NCBI GenBank assembly: GCA_965661265.1
Contig: CBFIDE010000003.1
Location: 1 to 64,000, forward strand
Length of the DNA: 64,000 nt
Direction: 5' to 3'
From: CBFIDE01 sp965661265
GTDB lineage: Bacteria > Bacteroidota > Bacteroidia > Flavobacteriales > Schleiferiaceae
Shown here: piece after piece, positions 53,324 to 62,472 of the stretch
How the letters are laid out: every line of letters begins with the position of its first letter
Numbering within the stretch: the stretch's first letter is position 1
The notes under the pieces: generated by a model
Database searches by the model: none
What the model was told of the DNA's origin: nothing
The model's input: the letters and a program-made list of their open reading frames with translations, nothing else
Program-made: the position numbers and the translations under genes

Positions 53324-55456
53324 TTAAGCAGGAACAAAGTCCAGTTGCTTTTTATCAAGGTCAGCTCTTTTTACAGTGATCATAATCTGATCGCCTAATT
53401 GATAGACTTTTCCTGTTCGTTCACCTTCAATAGAGAAGCTTCTTTCATCAAAAGCATAGTAGTCATCTTTAAAATCTCTAATTCTAACCATTCCCTCACA
53501 TTTGGAGTCTATAAGCTCAACAAAAACACCCCATTCAGTGACCCCAGAAATAATCCCCATAAAATCTTCGCCAACATGGTCTTGCATAAATTTAACCTGC
53601 ATATATTTTATGCTGGATCTTTCCGCATCAGTAGCAACTTTTTCTCTTTCAGAACTATGCTCACAAAGCTCTTCCCATTCATTCTTATTAGGGCTTTTAC
53701 CTCCATCTAAATAGTGCTGTAAAAGCCTATGAACCATTACATCTGGGTACCTTCTAATTGGCGATGTGAAGTGAGAATAATAGTCAAAGGCAAGGCCGTA
53801 ATGTCCAATATTTTGAGTGCTATATACCGCCTTAGACATGGATCGTATGGCTAAGGTAGAAATCATGCTGGCCTCTCCGCTTCCTTTTACTTCAGCCAAA
53901 AGGGCGTTAATGCCTTTTGAAGTACTGTTATTCTCAGAAGAGGTTTTAACAGTATATCCGAACTGTCGAACGAAATTTGCGAGCTCAAATAATTTTTCTG
54001 GATTGGGCTTATCATGAATTCTATAAACGAAGGTTTTACCGCTGGGCTTTCCATCTTTTTTTCGCCCAATAAATTGCGCTACAGATTTATTAGCTAAAAG
54101 CATGAACTCTTCAATAAGATGGTTAGAGTCTTTACTTTCTTTGAAGTAAACACCTGTTGGATGTCCGTTTTCATCCAAAATAAATTTAACCTCTGTGCTT
54201 TCAAATGCAATGGCACCATTCTTCATTCTGGCGGCTCGCATTTTCTTTGCAATTCTATCAAGAGGCAGCACAGCTTCAGATAAATGACCAGATTGATCTT
54301 CTATTATTTTTTGAGCCTCCTCGTAGGTAAAGCGATGGTTAGAGTTTATAACAGTTCTACCGAACCACTCATTATGTATTTGTGCGTTTTCATCGATTTC
54401 AAAGACTGCAGAAAAACAAAGCTTCTCTTCATTTGGTCTTAAAGAGCAAACTAGGTTAGATAATTTTTCAGGCAACATTGGTATGACTCTATCCACTAGA
54501 TAGACAGAGGTGGCCCTTTCAATGGCCTGTTCTTCTAAGGCAGAGTCAGGCCTTACATAGTGGCTTACATCGGCAATATGAATCCCAACTTCATAATTCC
54601 CGTTTTCAAGAACTTTAAAAGACAAAGCATCATCAAAGTCCTTAGCATCATGAGGATCTATAGTAAAGGTAAGTGTGTCTCTGAAGTCACGTCTTTTCTT
54701 TATTTCTTCATCAGGAATATTAATGCTTACTTCATCAGCTTCAGAAGTGACCTCTGGCGGAAAATTTCTAGGTAATCCAAACTCAGCCATGATAGAGTTG
54801 ATTTCAACTTCATGGTTTCCTTGTTCGCCCAAAACTTCAATGATTTCTCCAAAAGGACTACTTGCTTTGGCTGGCCAATCGGTAATTCGAGCAATTGCTT
54901 TTTGCCCATCTTTTGCACCATTTAAATGTTCGTTAGGTATATATATATCCACCAACATCTTTCGATGGTCCGGCACAAGGAAACCATAATTCTTAGAAAG
55001 CTGCACTACTCCTACAAATTCAGTTTTGGCTCTTTCTAGGATTTCAACAATTTGGCCCTCGGGTTTTTTAGATTTTCTTTTCGCAAAGAGATGCACTTTG
55101 ACCAAATCACCATTTAGCGCATGTAATAAATTAGCAGGAGACACATAGACATCATCTGTACCGTCCTGTACAACATATGCAGACCCTTTTGAGGTTAGGT
55201 CGACAGTGCCTACAATGTGGTTTTCAAGGTGTTTATAGGCATATTTGCCATGCCCTTTTGAATCAATACTACCGTCGTCAGACATTATTTCTAGTGTCTG
55301 AAGGACCTGCTGACGTTTGATTTCATTGTCGACTCCCAAACGAGCAGCCACTTGTTTATAGTTGAATGCTTTTGAGGGCTCTTCTTTTAAAACTTGAATG
55401 ATGCTTTTAGAATATCTAAGTAAAAGCTTGGAATTGTTTTTTTTCTTTCGTGCCAT
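53324..55456 (-). CDS. rnr: Ribonuclease R
   Basis: 3'-5' exoribonuclease for structured RNA; about 710 residues from the ATG at 55456 (MARKKKNNS). The frame extends to a TTG at 55465 that adds three residues. Seen: two cold-shock domains, the RNB catalytic block (TLTFTIDPHDAKDFDDALS with the catalytic aspartates), the segment SVYLVDRVIPMLPEKLSN and a C-terminal S1 domain (MGIISGVTEWGVFVELID). The length is normal. Confidence 0.96.
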   Translation of the reverse strand: MARKKKNNSKLLLRYSKSIIQVLKEEPSKAFNYKQVAARLGVDNEIKRQQVLQTLEIMSDDGSIDSKGHGKYAYKHLENHIVGTVDLTSKGSAYVVQDGTDDVYVSPANLLHALNGDLVKVHLFAKRKSKKPEGQIVEILERAKTEFVGVVQLSKNYGFLVPDHRKMLVDIYIPNEHLNGAKDGQKAIARITDWPAKASSPFGEIIEVLGEQGNHEVEINSIMAEFGLPRNFPPEVTSEADEVSINIPDEEIKKRRDFRDTLTFTIDPHDAKDFDDALSFKVLENGNYEVGIHIADVSHYVRPDSALEEQAIERATSVYLVDRVIPMLPEKLSNLVCSLRPNEEKLCFSAVFEIDENAQIHNEWFGRTVINSNHRFTYEEAQKIIEDQSGHLSEAVLPLDRIAKKMRAARMKNGAIAFESTEVKFILDENGHPTGVYFKESKDSNHLIEEFMLLANKSVAQFIGRKKDGKPSGKTFVYRIHDKPNPEKLFELANFVRQFGYTVKTSSENNSTSKGINALLAEVKGSGEASMISTLAIRSMSKAVYSTQNIGHYGLAFDYYSHFTSPIRRYPDVMVHRLLQHYLDGGKSPNKNEWEELCEHSSEREKVATDAERSSIKYMQVKFMQDHVGEDFMGIISGVTEWGVFVELIDSKCEGMVRIRDFKDDYYAFDERSFSIEGERTGKVYQLGDQIMITVKRADLDKKQLDFVPA

Positions 55457-55635
55457 ACATAACAAAAGTAAAGAATATTAAGAGGGTAATCACTCAGATG
55501 CTATTAAATATAAAAGAGAGCCATTGCAAAACTTCATATTTTTGAGGTTGATATTCAATATATTAGAAAAACTTTTAAGTCAAAGGCAACTTCTCAGTAA
55601 AATTGGCGGTCATTGAAATAGACCACAAACAATTA

Positions 55636-56157
55636 ATGGGCAAACTTTTCAGAATAGAAGCCAAGGAAGAAAAACTTCTTAGACTCTTTTAAAAGGGGGG
55701 TTCTTCTGCGCAGAAACCCCTGTATGAGCTTTATTCGTCAGAAATGTGGGGTGTTTGTGTTCGTTATTTGAAATCAAAGGAAGATGCTGAGGAAGTTTTT
55801 TCTAATGCCTTTATGAAAGTTTTTTCAAGGATTGACCAATATAAAAGCTAAGCAGGAGCCTTTTACCCAGATCATGAAATGGTGGACGAAGCATATTTGC
55901 ATAACTCGGAATTAATAAAGCCAGAGCGTTTAATTCTAACGCCAGAAGTTAAGTTTAGAGTAAAATATAAAAATCAAGCGGAACCTTCTGGCTCCCAAAT
56001 TAATGAAGAAAAGAAAAATGCAAAGGAGAAAGTACTGACCTATGCGACGGATCAATTTCAGAATATAAAGAATGGTGGGCCGATTAAATTTCCTGATTTT
56101 CCAAATAGAAGCCCTCAGTTCAGCATTGATAAAATTCAAAACTTTCTTTTCAACTAA
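55636..56157 (+). pseudogene. Decayed ECF sigma factor (region 2 remnant) fused to a second remnant
   Basis: From the ATG at 55636 one frame runs to TAA at 56155-56157, but TAA codons interrupt it at 55690 and 55849. The part before 55849 is clear ECF sigma region 2: AQKPLYELYSSEMWGVCVRYLK, SKEDAEEVFSNAFMKVF and SRIDQYK. Region 4 (DNA -35 recognition) is missing. The remaining in-frame tail (about 100 codons from AGAFYPD) does not look like sigma and may be the end of another deleted gene. Both stops fit CAA-to-TAA changes. The locus is not functional as drawn. Confidence 0.85.
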
Positions 56158-56161
56158 TATT

Positions 56162-56599
56162 ATGAAAAACCTAATTTTAGAATGTGCCCTTTTTATCGGC
56201 GGAAGCCAACTTATAGCATAGGCGGATACCACCTCCAGTAATTATAAAGAAATTCAAGCCGAGGTTAGTAATAAGAGTGCTGAGGTAGAAACGTGGTCTC
56301 AAGAAATAAGAGAACAGATTAGTTCAAAAGCTAAATCTAATTGCTCTGAAACAGGACTGATTAGAATTGAACAAATACAAGAAATTGAAGTTCATAATAT
56401 TGAGAATCAAAAAGAATTGGAGGAAATGAGCCTTAATTTTGAGAATTCTATGGAGATTTGGGCAGTTGAATTTGAAAAAACAATGGAAGACTGGAGCATT
56501 GAAATGGAAGATTGGGCTAAGGAATTAGAAGAAAGCCTTAAAAAGGGTGCGGACGTTTCTGAGGCCCCCGGAGCACCGACATTACCGAACATCAAGTAA
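56162..56599 (+). pseudogene. Decayed secreted coiled-coil protein gene
   Basis: The frame from the ATG at 56162 encodes a signal peptide (NLILECALFIGGSQLIA), broken by TAG at 56219-56221, exactly at the expected cleavage site (LIA*ADTT; probably once CAG). After the stop the frame is open for 125 codons: an acidic coiled coil with EMEIW- and EFEKTMEDW-type repeats. The same EMEIW/YESQMEKYE style appears in the intact protein at 56614, so the two are likely paralogues. A restart at 56417 would make only a 60-residue cytoplasmic piece. Confidence 0.75.
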
Positions 56600-56613
56600 A
56601 ACAAACAGACCAA

Positions 56614-57909
56614 ATGAAAAGACTATACACACTTATAATAGCTATTGCCATTGGCTTTAATGCTATAGCGCAGACAGACACTACCAAAATTGAAGTGATT
56701 GAAATTGAAATTAATGGTAAGACTATTGAGATTGATGCGGACCAATTAAATGGAAAAGATTTAGATGAAGTGATTGCAGAAATCAGTCAAAAATCAGCTC
56801 AGATAATAGAGAAACAAAAAGCCTTAACTGCTAAAGTAAATGAGGCAGAGGCCTACGGAGAGCTTACAGAAGAGCAGGCTGAGGCTTTGAGAGACCAAAT
56901 TAACAATCAAACAGAGCAAAGTTTAGAGATAATTGCCCAGATCATAGAAGAATGGGGAGAAGATTACGAATCACGCTGGGATGTTTGGGCAGACAGTTAT
57001 GAGAGCCAAATGGAGAAGTATGAAACAGAAATGGAGATTTGGGAAGAGCAGGCTGCAATAGCTGCTGAAAAACAAGAAGCACTTCCACCTCTGCCTCCAT
57101 TACCTCCATTGCCAGATTTACCAGAAAGCTCTCAAAAGATAACTACCAAAAAGAATCGAATTATTATTTCTGAAAATGGAGTGGAAATTGTTCCTGGTGA
57201 AAACAATCAAGAGCCTTTTGCTTTTGAATGGAATGAAGATGATGGTAATAATGTAGAAAAAGACTGGAATAACCTTAATGTAGATCGCACCAATTTTTAC
57301 GGAGACTTTCACTTCGGGTTTAACACAACTTTAGATCAAGGCTCAATAATTTCAGATAATCCAGCAGAACTTGATTGGTGGAGGTCTAACTATTGGGAAT
57401 TTGGTTTAGGAGGAAAAACTAGACTTGGAAGCCCGTATAGTAAGTTTTACATCAAATATGGAGGGCATTTTAGCTGGAATAGATTTGTACTGAAGGGAGC
57501 AAATATTTTAGAAAAGACCCCAGGAGGAACTATCATTAGGTTAGACACAGTCAATAATATTCAGAAATCTAAATATAGAGTTGTTTACTTTGATGTTCCT
57601 GTAATGTTTCAAATGGACTTTAGTGGAGTAGACTCTCATGATGAAGCAATCACCTTAGGAATAGGTGGCTATGTTGGTATACGCTGGACATTTGATAGAC
57701 AGTTAGAGTACACAGACTTTGAATCCGAAAGAGTGAGAGAAAAGCAAAAGAATGAATATAATAGTAATTTGTTCAGGTATGGTTTAATGGCACAAATAGG
57801 TTTTGGAGCATTTAAAATTACCGGAAAGTATGATATAAACACCTTGTTTAGAGAGGGTAGCGGCCCGGCATATAATGTTGCCTCCATAGGCATAGGATTT
57901 AGTTATTAA
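56614..57909 (+). CDS. Outer-membrane beta-barrel protein with acidic coiled-coil head
   Basis: Exported protein of 431 residues with a signal peptide (LIIAIAIGFNAIAQ). Residues about 20-165 are a long acidic, Trp-containing coiled coil (WDVWADSYESQ and EMEIWEEQ) with a proline run (LPPLPPLPPLP). Residues about 210-431 look like an outer-membrane beta-barrel: alternating aromatic strands (FHFGFNTTLDQ, YWEFGLGGKT, GFSY at the end). The gene is 14 bases after the broken paralogue and seems to be the intact last member of a sigma-factor operon. The role is unknown. Confidence 0.82.
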   Translation: MKRLYTLIIAIAIGFNAIAQTDTTKIEVIEIEINGKTIEIDADQLNGKDLDEVIAEISQKSAQIIEKQKALTAKVNEAEAYGELTEEQAEALRDQINNQTEQSLEIIAQIIEEWGEDYESRWDVWADSYESQMEKYETEMEIWEEQAAIAAEKQEALPPLPPLPPLPDLPESSQKITTKKNRIIISENGVEIVPGENNQEPFAFEWNEDDGNNVEKDWNNLNVDRTNFYGDFHFGFNTTLDQGSIISDNPAELDWWRSNYWEFGLGGKTRLGSPYSKFYIKYGGHFSWNRFVLKGANILEKTPGGTIIRLDTVNNIQKSKYRVVYFDVPVMFQMDFSGVDSHDEAITLGIGGYVGIRWTFDRQLEYTDFESERVREKQKNEYNSNLFRYGLMAQIGFGAFKITGKYDINTLFREGSGPAYNVASIGIGFSY

Positions 57910-57914
57910 TTAAG

Positions 57915-57947
57915 AAGCCCTGCTTTATGTAGGGCTTTTGTATTTTT
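57915..57947 (+). terminator. Terminator after the outer-membrane protein gene
   Basis: Perfect 7-bp stem AAGCCCT/AGGGCTT (57915-57921 with 57931-57937) with a 9-nt loop, followed by TTGTATTTTT. Confidence 0.85.
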
Positions 57948-57952
57948 AATCA

Positions 57953-58423
57953 ATGCCAAATTTAGAATTTCAAATTAAAAAGTTCGCGGACCTGAATGCG
58001 GACGAGCTTTACAGCTGTTTAAAATTGCGGACAGATGTTTTTGTAGTTGAACAAGAATGTCCTTACCCTGAGTTGGATAATCATGATCAAGCCTCGACGC
58101 ACGTATTGGCATATTACAATTCTATACTAGTAGCTTACGCTCGAGTTGTTCCGGCGGGTCAATTATATTCTCAGCTCTCTATAGGCAGAGTTGTGGTGCA
58201 TCAAGAATATAGAAAGCATGGGTTTGGAAGAGCTCTTTTTACCAAGGCAATAGAAAGCTGCTCTAATCAATCAGCAAATCATGAAATTAAAATTCAGGCG
58301 CAGGAATACTTGCTTGATTTTTACAAAAGCTTTGGATTTAAAGAGATTTCAAAAAGTTATTTAGAAGATGGGATACCCCATAAGGATATGCTTTTGACCA
58401 CAAATTTTAGTCATCAAAGCTAA
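57953..58423 (+). CDS. GNAT N-acetyltransferase, ElaA family
   Basis: Acetyl-CoA-dependent acetyltransferase of 156 residues. The ElaA-type signature is present at the N-terminus: LRTDVFVVEQECPYPELDN with DQASTHVLAY. The acetyl-CoA loop is the R/QxxGxG/A type segment VVHQEYRKHGFGRALF. The acceptor is unknown. It lies 43 bases after the outer-membrane gene but behind a terminator, so it is probably independent. Its last 17 bases overlap the 3' end of the convergent paaE gene. Confidence 0.88.
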   Translation: MPNLEFQIKKFADLNADELYSCLKLRTDVFVVEQECPYPELDNHDQASTHVLAYYNSILVAYARVVPAGQLYSQLSIGRVVVHQEYRKHGFGRALFTKAIESCSNQSANHEIKIQAQEYLLDFYKSFGFKEISKSYLEDGIPHKDMLLTTNFSHQS

Positions 58424-59552
58424 TTACCACTCTTTCAGTTGTAGGGTGCGTTTGGCATGTTAAAACATAACCATCAGCAACTTCATCATCTTCTAGTGCA
58501 TAATTCATGTCCATCTCTGCAGAGCCCTCTAGAACCTTAGCTCTACAAGTACAGCAGACAGCTCCTTTACATGCGTATGGCACATCGGCCCCAGCCTCTA
58601 ATGCCGCATCAAGAATAGAAAAACCATTGGATGCAAGATCAAAATGAGTTTCATCGCCATCTAGAATCACAGTAATTTTAGACTCCAGCTTTGCGCTTTT
58701 CTTTTTACCCTCAGTAGAAGTTTTCTTTTTCAAGCTTTCAGCAGGACTAGTAAATAATTCAAAGTGTACCTTATCCTTAGCTAAGCCCAAGGCTTTTAAT
58801 TGATCACTAACTCCAGTAATCATACTCTCAGGTCCGCATAAAAAAGCTTCATCAACCACAGAGACATTAAAGAATTGCTCAGCAAATCCTTTACATTTCT
58901 CGGCATCAATGCGTCCTTTCAAAAGATCACTTCCTTGATCTTCTCTGGATAAAATATGATGCACTTCAAGCCTATTTAGGTGCTCATTTTTTAGAGCGTC
59001 AATTTTATTTCTAAAGATTATAGAGCTTGTAGTTTTATTACCATAAACTAAAATGAAACGGCTATTAGCTTCTTCCTCTAATACAGACTTCATTATGCTA
59101 TAGATAGGCGTAATTCCAGATCCTGCAGCAAAAGCAATGTATAATTTAGAATTATTCTTGTCTAAAGGAGTATAGAACTTTCCTTCAGGAGTCATAACAT
59201 CCATGCTTACCCCAACTTTAAGCTCTTCATTAGCGAAGGTAGAAAACAAGCCTCCCTCAACTTTTTTAATAGCAACCCTTAGCTCTCCGTCTAATGGGCT
59301 GGAACAAAGAGAATAGGATCTTCTGATTTCTTCTCCTTTTATCGTAGCTTTAAGGGTAAGGTACTGACCTTGAATAAAAGCATAATCAGCACTTAATTCA
59401 TCTGGTACGTGAAAAGCAACAGACACACAATCAGCAGTTTCTCTTGTTATATCGCTTATAGTTAAGGAATGAAAACTTGCTCTTTTTGATGAATCATCGC
59501 TTTTTACAAGTTTATCAGTCTTATCTTTGGATTTCTTAAAAAAGTTAAGCAT
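58407..59552 (-). CDS. paaE: Phenylacetyl-CoA epoxidase reductase subunit
   Basis: Electron-transfer subunit of the phenylacetyl-CoA 1,2-epoxidase, 381 residues. It has an FAD/NAD(P)H reductase (RRSYSLCSSPLDGELRVAIK; AGSGITPIYSIM) and a C-terminal 2Fe-2S ferredoxin with the ligands CKGAVCCTCRAK and a later LTCQ. It is transcribed opposite to the other paa genes across a 119-bp gap, so their expression can be set together. It converges with the GNAT gene. Known to pass electrons from NADPH to PaaA. Confidence 0.94.
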   Translation of the reverse strand: MLNFFKKSKDKTDKLVKSDDSSKRASFHSLTISDITRETADCVSVAFHVPDELSADYAFIQGQYLTLKATIKGEEIRRSYSLCSSPLDGELRVAIKKVEGGLFSTFANEELKVGVSMDVMTPEGKFYTPLDKNNSKLYIAFAAGSGITPIYSIMKSVLEEEANSRFILVYGNKTTSSIIFRNKIDALKNEHLNRLEVHHILSREDQGSDLLKGRIDAEKCKGFAEQFFNVSVVDEAFLCGPESMITGVSDQLKALGLAKDKVHFELFTSPAESLKKKTSTEGKKKSAKLESKITVILDGDETHFDLASNGFSILDAALEAGADVPYACKGAVCCTCRAKVLEGSAEMDMNYALEDDEVADGYVLTCQTHPTTERVVISFDD

Positions 59553-59638
59553 TGCTAATTGATATTTATTTTAGACAAATGTAAGCTTAGAAAAGAGAAA
59601 GAACAATAACTTATTACAATGGTTTATGTATTGAGGTT

Positions 59639-59646
59639 TATATTTG
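59639..59646 (+). promoter_or_regulatory. Predicted -7 element of paaA
   Basis: TATATTTG, a full match to TAnnTTTG, 26-33 bases before the paaA ATG in the paaE-paaA gap. No convincing -33 element or regulator operator is seen. Confidence 0.55.
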
Positions 59647-59671
59647 TAATCAAGAATTAAAATTATCAAGG

Positions 59672-60628
59672 ATGGCACCAATTGAAATGAATTTGGAAGA
59701 AAGATTCCAGGATTATGTAGATCAAGAAAATAAAATTGAGCCAAAAGACTGGATGCCAGACGCATACAGAAAAACCCTTATTAGGCAAATTAGTCAGCAT
59801 GGGCACTCAGAAGTAGTAGGAATGCTACCAGAGGCCAATTGGATAACAAGAGCCCCAAGCTTAAGAAGAAAAGTAGCCTTATTGGCAAAGGTTCAAGATG
59901 AAGCTGGACACGGTCTTTATTTATATAGTGCAGCAGAGACTTTAGGTGCAGATAGACAGGACTTAGTAAAGGACCTTTTAAGCGGTAAAGCAAAATACTC
60001 AAGCATATTTAATTATCCTACGCCAAGCTGGGCTGATATGGGAGCCATAGGTTGGCTGGTTGATGGTGCCGCTATAGCAAATCAAGTAATGCTTTGTAGA
60101 ACCTCTTATGGCCCTTATGCAAGAGCTATGGTAAAGATTTGCAAGGAAGAATCTTTTCACCAAAGACAAGGTTATGAGATTATGATGTCCTTAGCCAAAG
60201 GCACAAAGGCACAAAAACAAATGGCACAAGCTTCCTTAAACAGATGGTGGTGGCCTGCTCTTATGATGTTTGGCCCTGCTGATGATAAGTCTCCTAATTC
60301 TGCACAGAGTATGAAGTGGAAGATTAAGAGAAAGTCAAACGATGAATTAAGACAAGAGTTTATTGATAAGACAGTTAAACAGGCAGACTATTTAGGTTTG
60401 ACCATTCCCGATCCAGATTTAAGATGGAATGAGGCAACCGGTCACTATGATTTTGGTCCTATTGATTGGGAGGAATTCTTTAATGTGATTAAAGGAAACG
60501 GTAAATGCAACAAACAAAGGCTTCTTGATAGAAATAAAGCTCATGATAATGGTGAATGGGTAAGAGAAGCGGCAAATGCATATGCAGAAAAGCAAGCCAA
60601 GAAGAAGATCAAAACAGAGGCAGCATAA
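59672..60628 (+). CDS. paaA: Phenylacetyl-CoA epoxidase catalytic subunit
   Basis: Di-iron oxygenase that epoxidises the ring of phenylacetyl-CoA; 318 residues. Ferritin-like helices carry the iron ligands: the VQDEAGHGLYL motif and the KEESFHQRQGYE motif (two ExxH-type sites), separated by the RTSYGPYARAMVKIC segment. The length and the start (ERFQDYVDQENKIEPKDWMP) match PaaA. It leads paaABC. With paaB it forms the structural core of the complex. Confidence 0.96.
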   Translation: MAPIEMNLEERFQDYVDQENKIEPKDWMPDAYRKTLIRQISQHGHSEVVGMLPEANWITRAPSLRRKVALLAKVQDEAGHGLYLYSAAETLGADRQDLVKDLLSGKAKYSSIFNYPTPSWADMGAIGWLVDGAAIANQVMLCRTSYGPYARAMVKICKEESFHQRQGYEIMMSLAKGTKAQKQMAQASLNRWWWPALMMFGPADDKSPNSAQSMKWKIKRKSNDELRQEFIDKTVKQADYLGLTIPDPDLRWNEATGHYDFGPIDWEEFFNVIKGNGKCNKQRLLDRNKAHDNGEWVREAANAYAEKQAKKKIKTEAA

Positions 60629-60638
60629 AACATACGAT

Positions 60639-60929
60639 ATGAGTAATACAGATAACTGGAAGATTTGGGAAGTCTTTATTCGTTCAAAGAACGGGCTTAG
60701 CCATAAACACGTGGGTAGTTTGCATGCTACTGATGCTGAAATGGCAATCAAGAATGCAAGAGATGTGTATACAAGAAGAAGTGAAGGAATTAGTATTTGG
60801 GTGGTTGCCTCTGAGGAAATAACTTCTAGTCAGCCGGATGAATCTGAGCCACTATTTACACCAGCGGATGACAAAGTTTACCGTCACCCAACTTTTTATG
60901 ATATTCCAGAGGAAATCGGCCATATGTAG
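60639..60929 (+). CDS. paaB: Phenylacetyl-CoA epoxidase subunit PaaB
   Basis: Small subunit of 96 residues bridging the PaaAC heterodimers. The start is the ATG at 60639 (SNTDNWKIWEVFIRSK); an upstream in-frame start is in a basic stretch that is not part of the family. Seen: GLSHKHVGSLHATDAEMAI and ARDVYTRRSEGISIWVV, typical PaaB. It lies 10 bases after paaA and 18 bases before paaC. Confidence 0.95.
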   Translation: MSNTDNWKIWEVFIRSKNGLSHKHVGSLHATDAEMAIKNARDVYTRRSEGISIWVVASEEITSSQPDESEPLFTPADDKVYRHPTFYDIPEEIGHM

Positions 60930-60947
60930 CCATATTAGAACAAGGAT

Positions 60948-61700
60948 TTGAAAGAAGAAACAGTTAATTATACGTTACGTTTAGCCGACAACGCTTTAAT
61001 CTTAGGACAAAGATTATGTGAATGGTGTGGTCATGGGCCAATCTTAGAGCAAGATATCGCCTTATCTAATATTGCTTTAGATCATTTGGGTCAAGCTCGA
61101 ATGTTGTTCCAGTATGCTGCAGAGCAAAAGGGAGAGGGCTTTGATGAGAATAAAATTGCATTTTTTAGAGATAGCTTTGAGTATTATAATCTATTAATTT
61201 TAGAACAACCGAATACCGATTGGGGCTATACAGTAGTAAGGCAGTTTCTATTTGACACCTTTAATTTCTATTTATACTCACAGTTAATTCATAGCAAAGA
61301 CGAGGCAATATCGGCTGTAGCCCAAAAAGCAATTAAAGAAGTTTCATACCATGCACAATGGAGTGCAGAATGGGTTATTAGGCTTGGTGACGGAACTGAG
61401 TTTAGCCACGATAAAGCTCAATCCTCATTAGATGATTTATGGCAATGGGTTGGAGAAATGTTCATAGCCGATGATTTAGATAATAAAATGTTAGAGCTCG
61501 GAATTGGAGCAGACCTTGGGAAAATAAAAACTCAATGGGACGAGAAGGTGAATCAAATTTTAAAGTTAGCTACCCTAAAAAGACCGGAAAATGACTGGGC
61601 TCAAGAAGGTGGAAAGCAGGGAGAGCACTCTGAGCATTTAGGGTTTATTCTAGCAGAAATGCAGCATCTTCCAAGAATGCATCCAGAGGCTAATTGGTAA
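60948..61700 (+). CDS. paaC: Phenylacetyl-CoA epoxidase subunit PaaC
   Basis: Structural ferritin-like partner of PaaA, 250 residues. The start codon is TTG at 60948, preceded by AAGGA. Typical PaaC segments: CEWCGHGPILEQDIALSNIALDHLGQ, the VRQFLFDTFNFYLY segment and the C-terminal GEHSEHLGFILAEMQHLPRMHP. No di-iron set is expected in PaaC. It lies in the same transcript as paaA and paaB and is followed by the LRR gene seven bases later. Confidence 0.94.
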   Translation: MKEETVNYTLRLADNALILGQRLCEWCGHGPILEQDIALSNIALDHLGQARMLFQYAAEQKGEGFDENKIAFFRDSFEYYNLLILEQPNTDWGYTVVRQFLFDTFNFYLYSQLIHSKDEAISAVAQKAIKEVSYHAQWSAEWVIRLGDGTEFSHDKAQSSLDDLWQWVGEMFIADDLDNKMLELGIGADLGKIKTQWDEKVNQILKLATLKRPENDWAQEGGKQGEHSEHLGFILAEMQHLPRMHPEANW

Positions 61701-61707
61701 GAAAGAT

Positions 61708-62472
61708 ATGAAAATGAAGAATAGATCAGGTTTACTTTTTTTGTATGCTGGTCTGTTTTTTATCATTACGGCCTGCACAGGAGCCTATAGGTCTCTATCA
61801 AAAGCCTTGGCAAATCCAGATGGAGTTGAAATGCTTTATTTAAGTCATCAATCCTATAAGTACTTTCCAATAGAAGTTACTCAGCTTTATAGGCTCAAGG
61901 AATTGAGGCTGAACCAAAATGAATTAAGGAATATTCCAGAATATATTGGTGAACTGCAAACATTAGAAAAACTAGTGCTTTCGTCTAATTATTTAAGAGA
62001 GCTTCCAAAAGAAATTGGGGAACTTAAGAACCTTAAAGAGCTCAGTTTACATCATAATGATTTAGTGAGTCTTCCTAAAGAGATAGGGCAATTGCAAAAC
62101 CTAGAGAGATTAGTGCTTAATAATAATAGGCTGGATAGCCTGCCAGAATCATTGGGAGACTTAAAGAATCTTAAATATCTATATCTTCAAGCCAACGAGC
62201 TCACCTCTTTGCCTAAGAGCTTTGGGGCTTTAAAAAACTTAGAGGTTATTGATATTTCCAGAAACAACCTCAATAGCTTAGATAGCAGTTTAATAAGGAG
62301 CCCAAATTTGATAGAGCTAAATATTAGCAGAGCGGGCCCTGCATTAATTATGCGTGATAGCATTTGTGAATTGAAAGTCTTAGAGTTTCTAACGATTGAT
62401 AATAACACCATATTACCGCAATGCATTCTAGTTCCTAAAAACAGACAACTAACCGTAAGAGTAATAGATTGA
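61708..62472 (+). CDS. Leucine-rich-repeat lipoprotein inside the paa operon
   Basis: Protein of 254 residues with a lipoprotein signal (FFIITACTGAY; ATG at 61708, or 61714 as alternative). The middle (about 70-210) holds about six LRR units of 23 residues of the form LQNLERLVLNNNRLDSLPES, of the bacterial type with a conserved Asn column. It is seven bases after paaC, and its stop overlaps the paaD start (TTGA), so it is translated with the oxygenase genes. It has no known role in phenylacetate breakdown. It could be an envelope or sensing protein, or a chance insertion. The function is unknown. Confidence 0.85.
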   Translation: MKMKNRSGLLFLYAGLFFIITACTGAYRSLSKALANPDGVEMLYLSHQSYKYFPIEVTQLYRLKELRLNQNELRNIPEYIGELQTLEKLVLSSNYLRELPKEIGELKNLKELSLHHNDLVSLPKEIGQLQNLERLVLNNNRLDSLPESLGDLKNLKYLYLQANELTSLPKSFGALKNLEVIDISRNNLNSLDSSLIRSPNLIELNISRAGPALIMRDSICELKVLEFLTIDNNTILPQCILVPKNRQLTVRVID

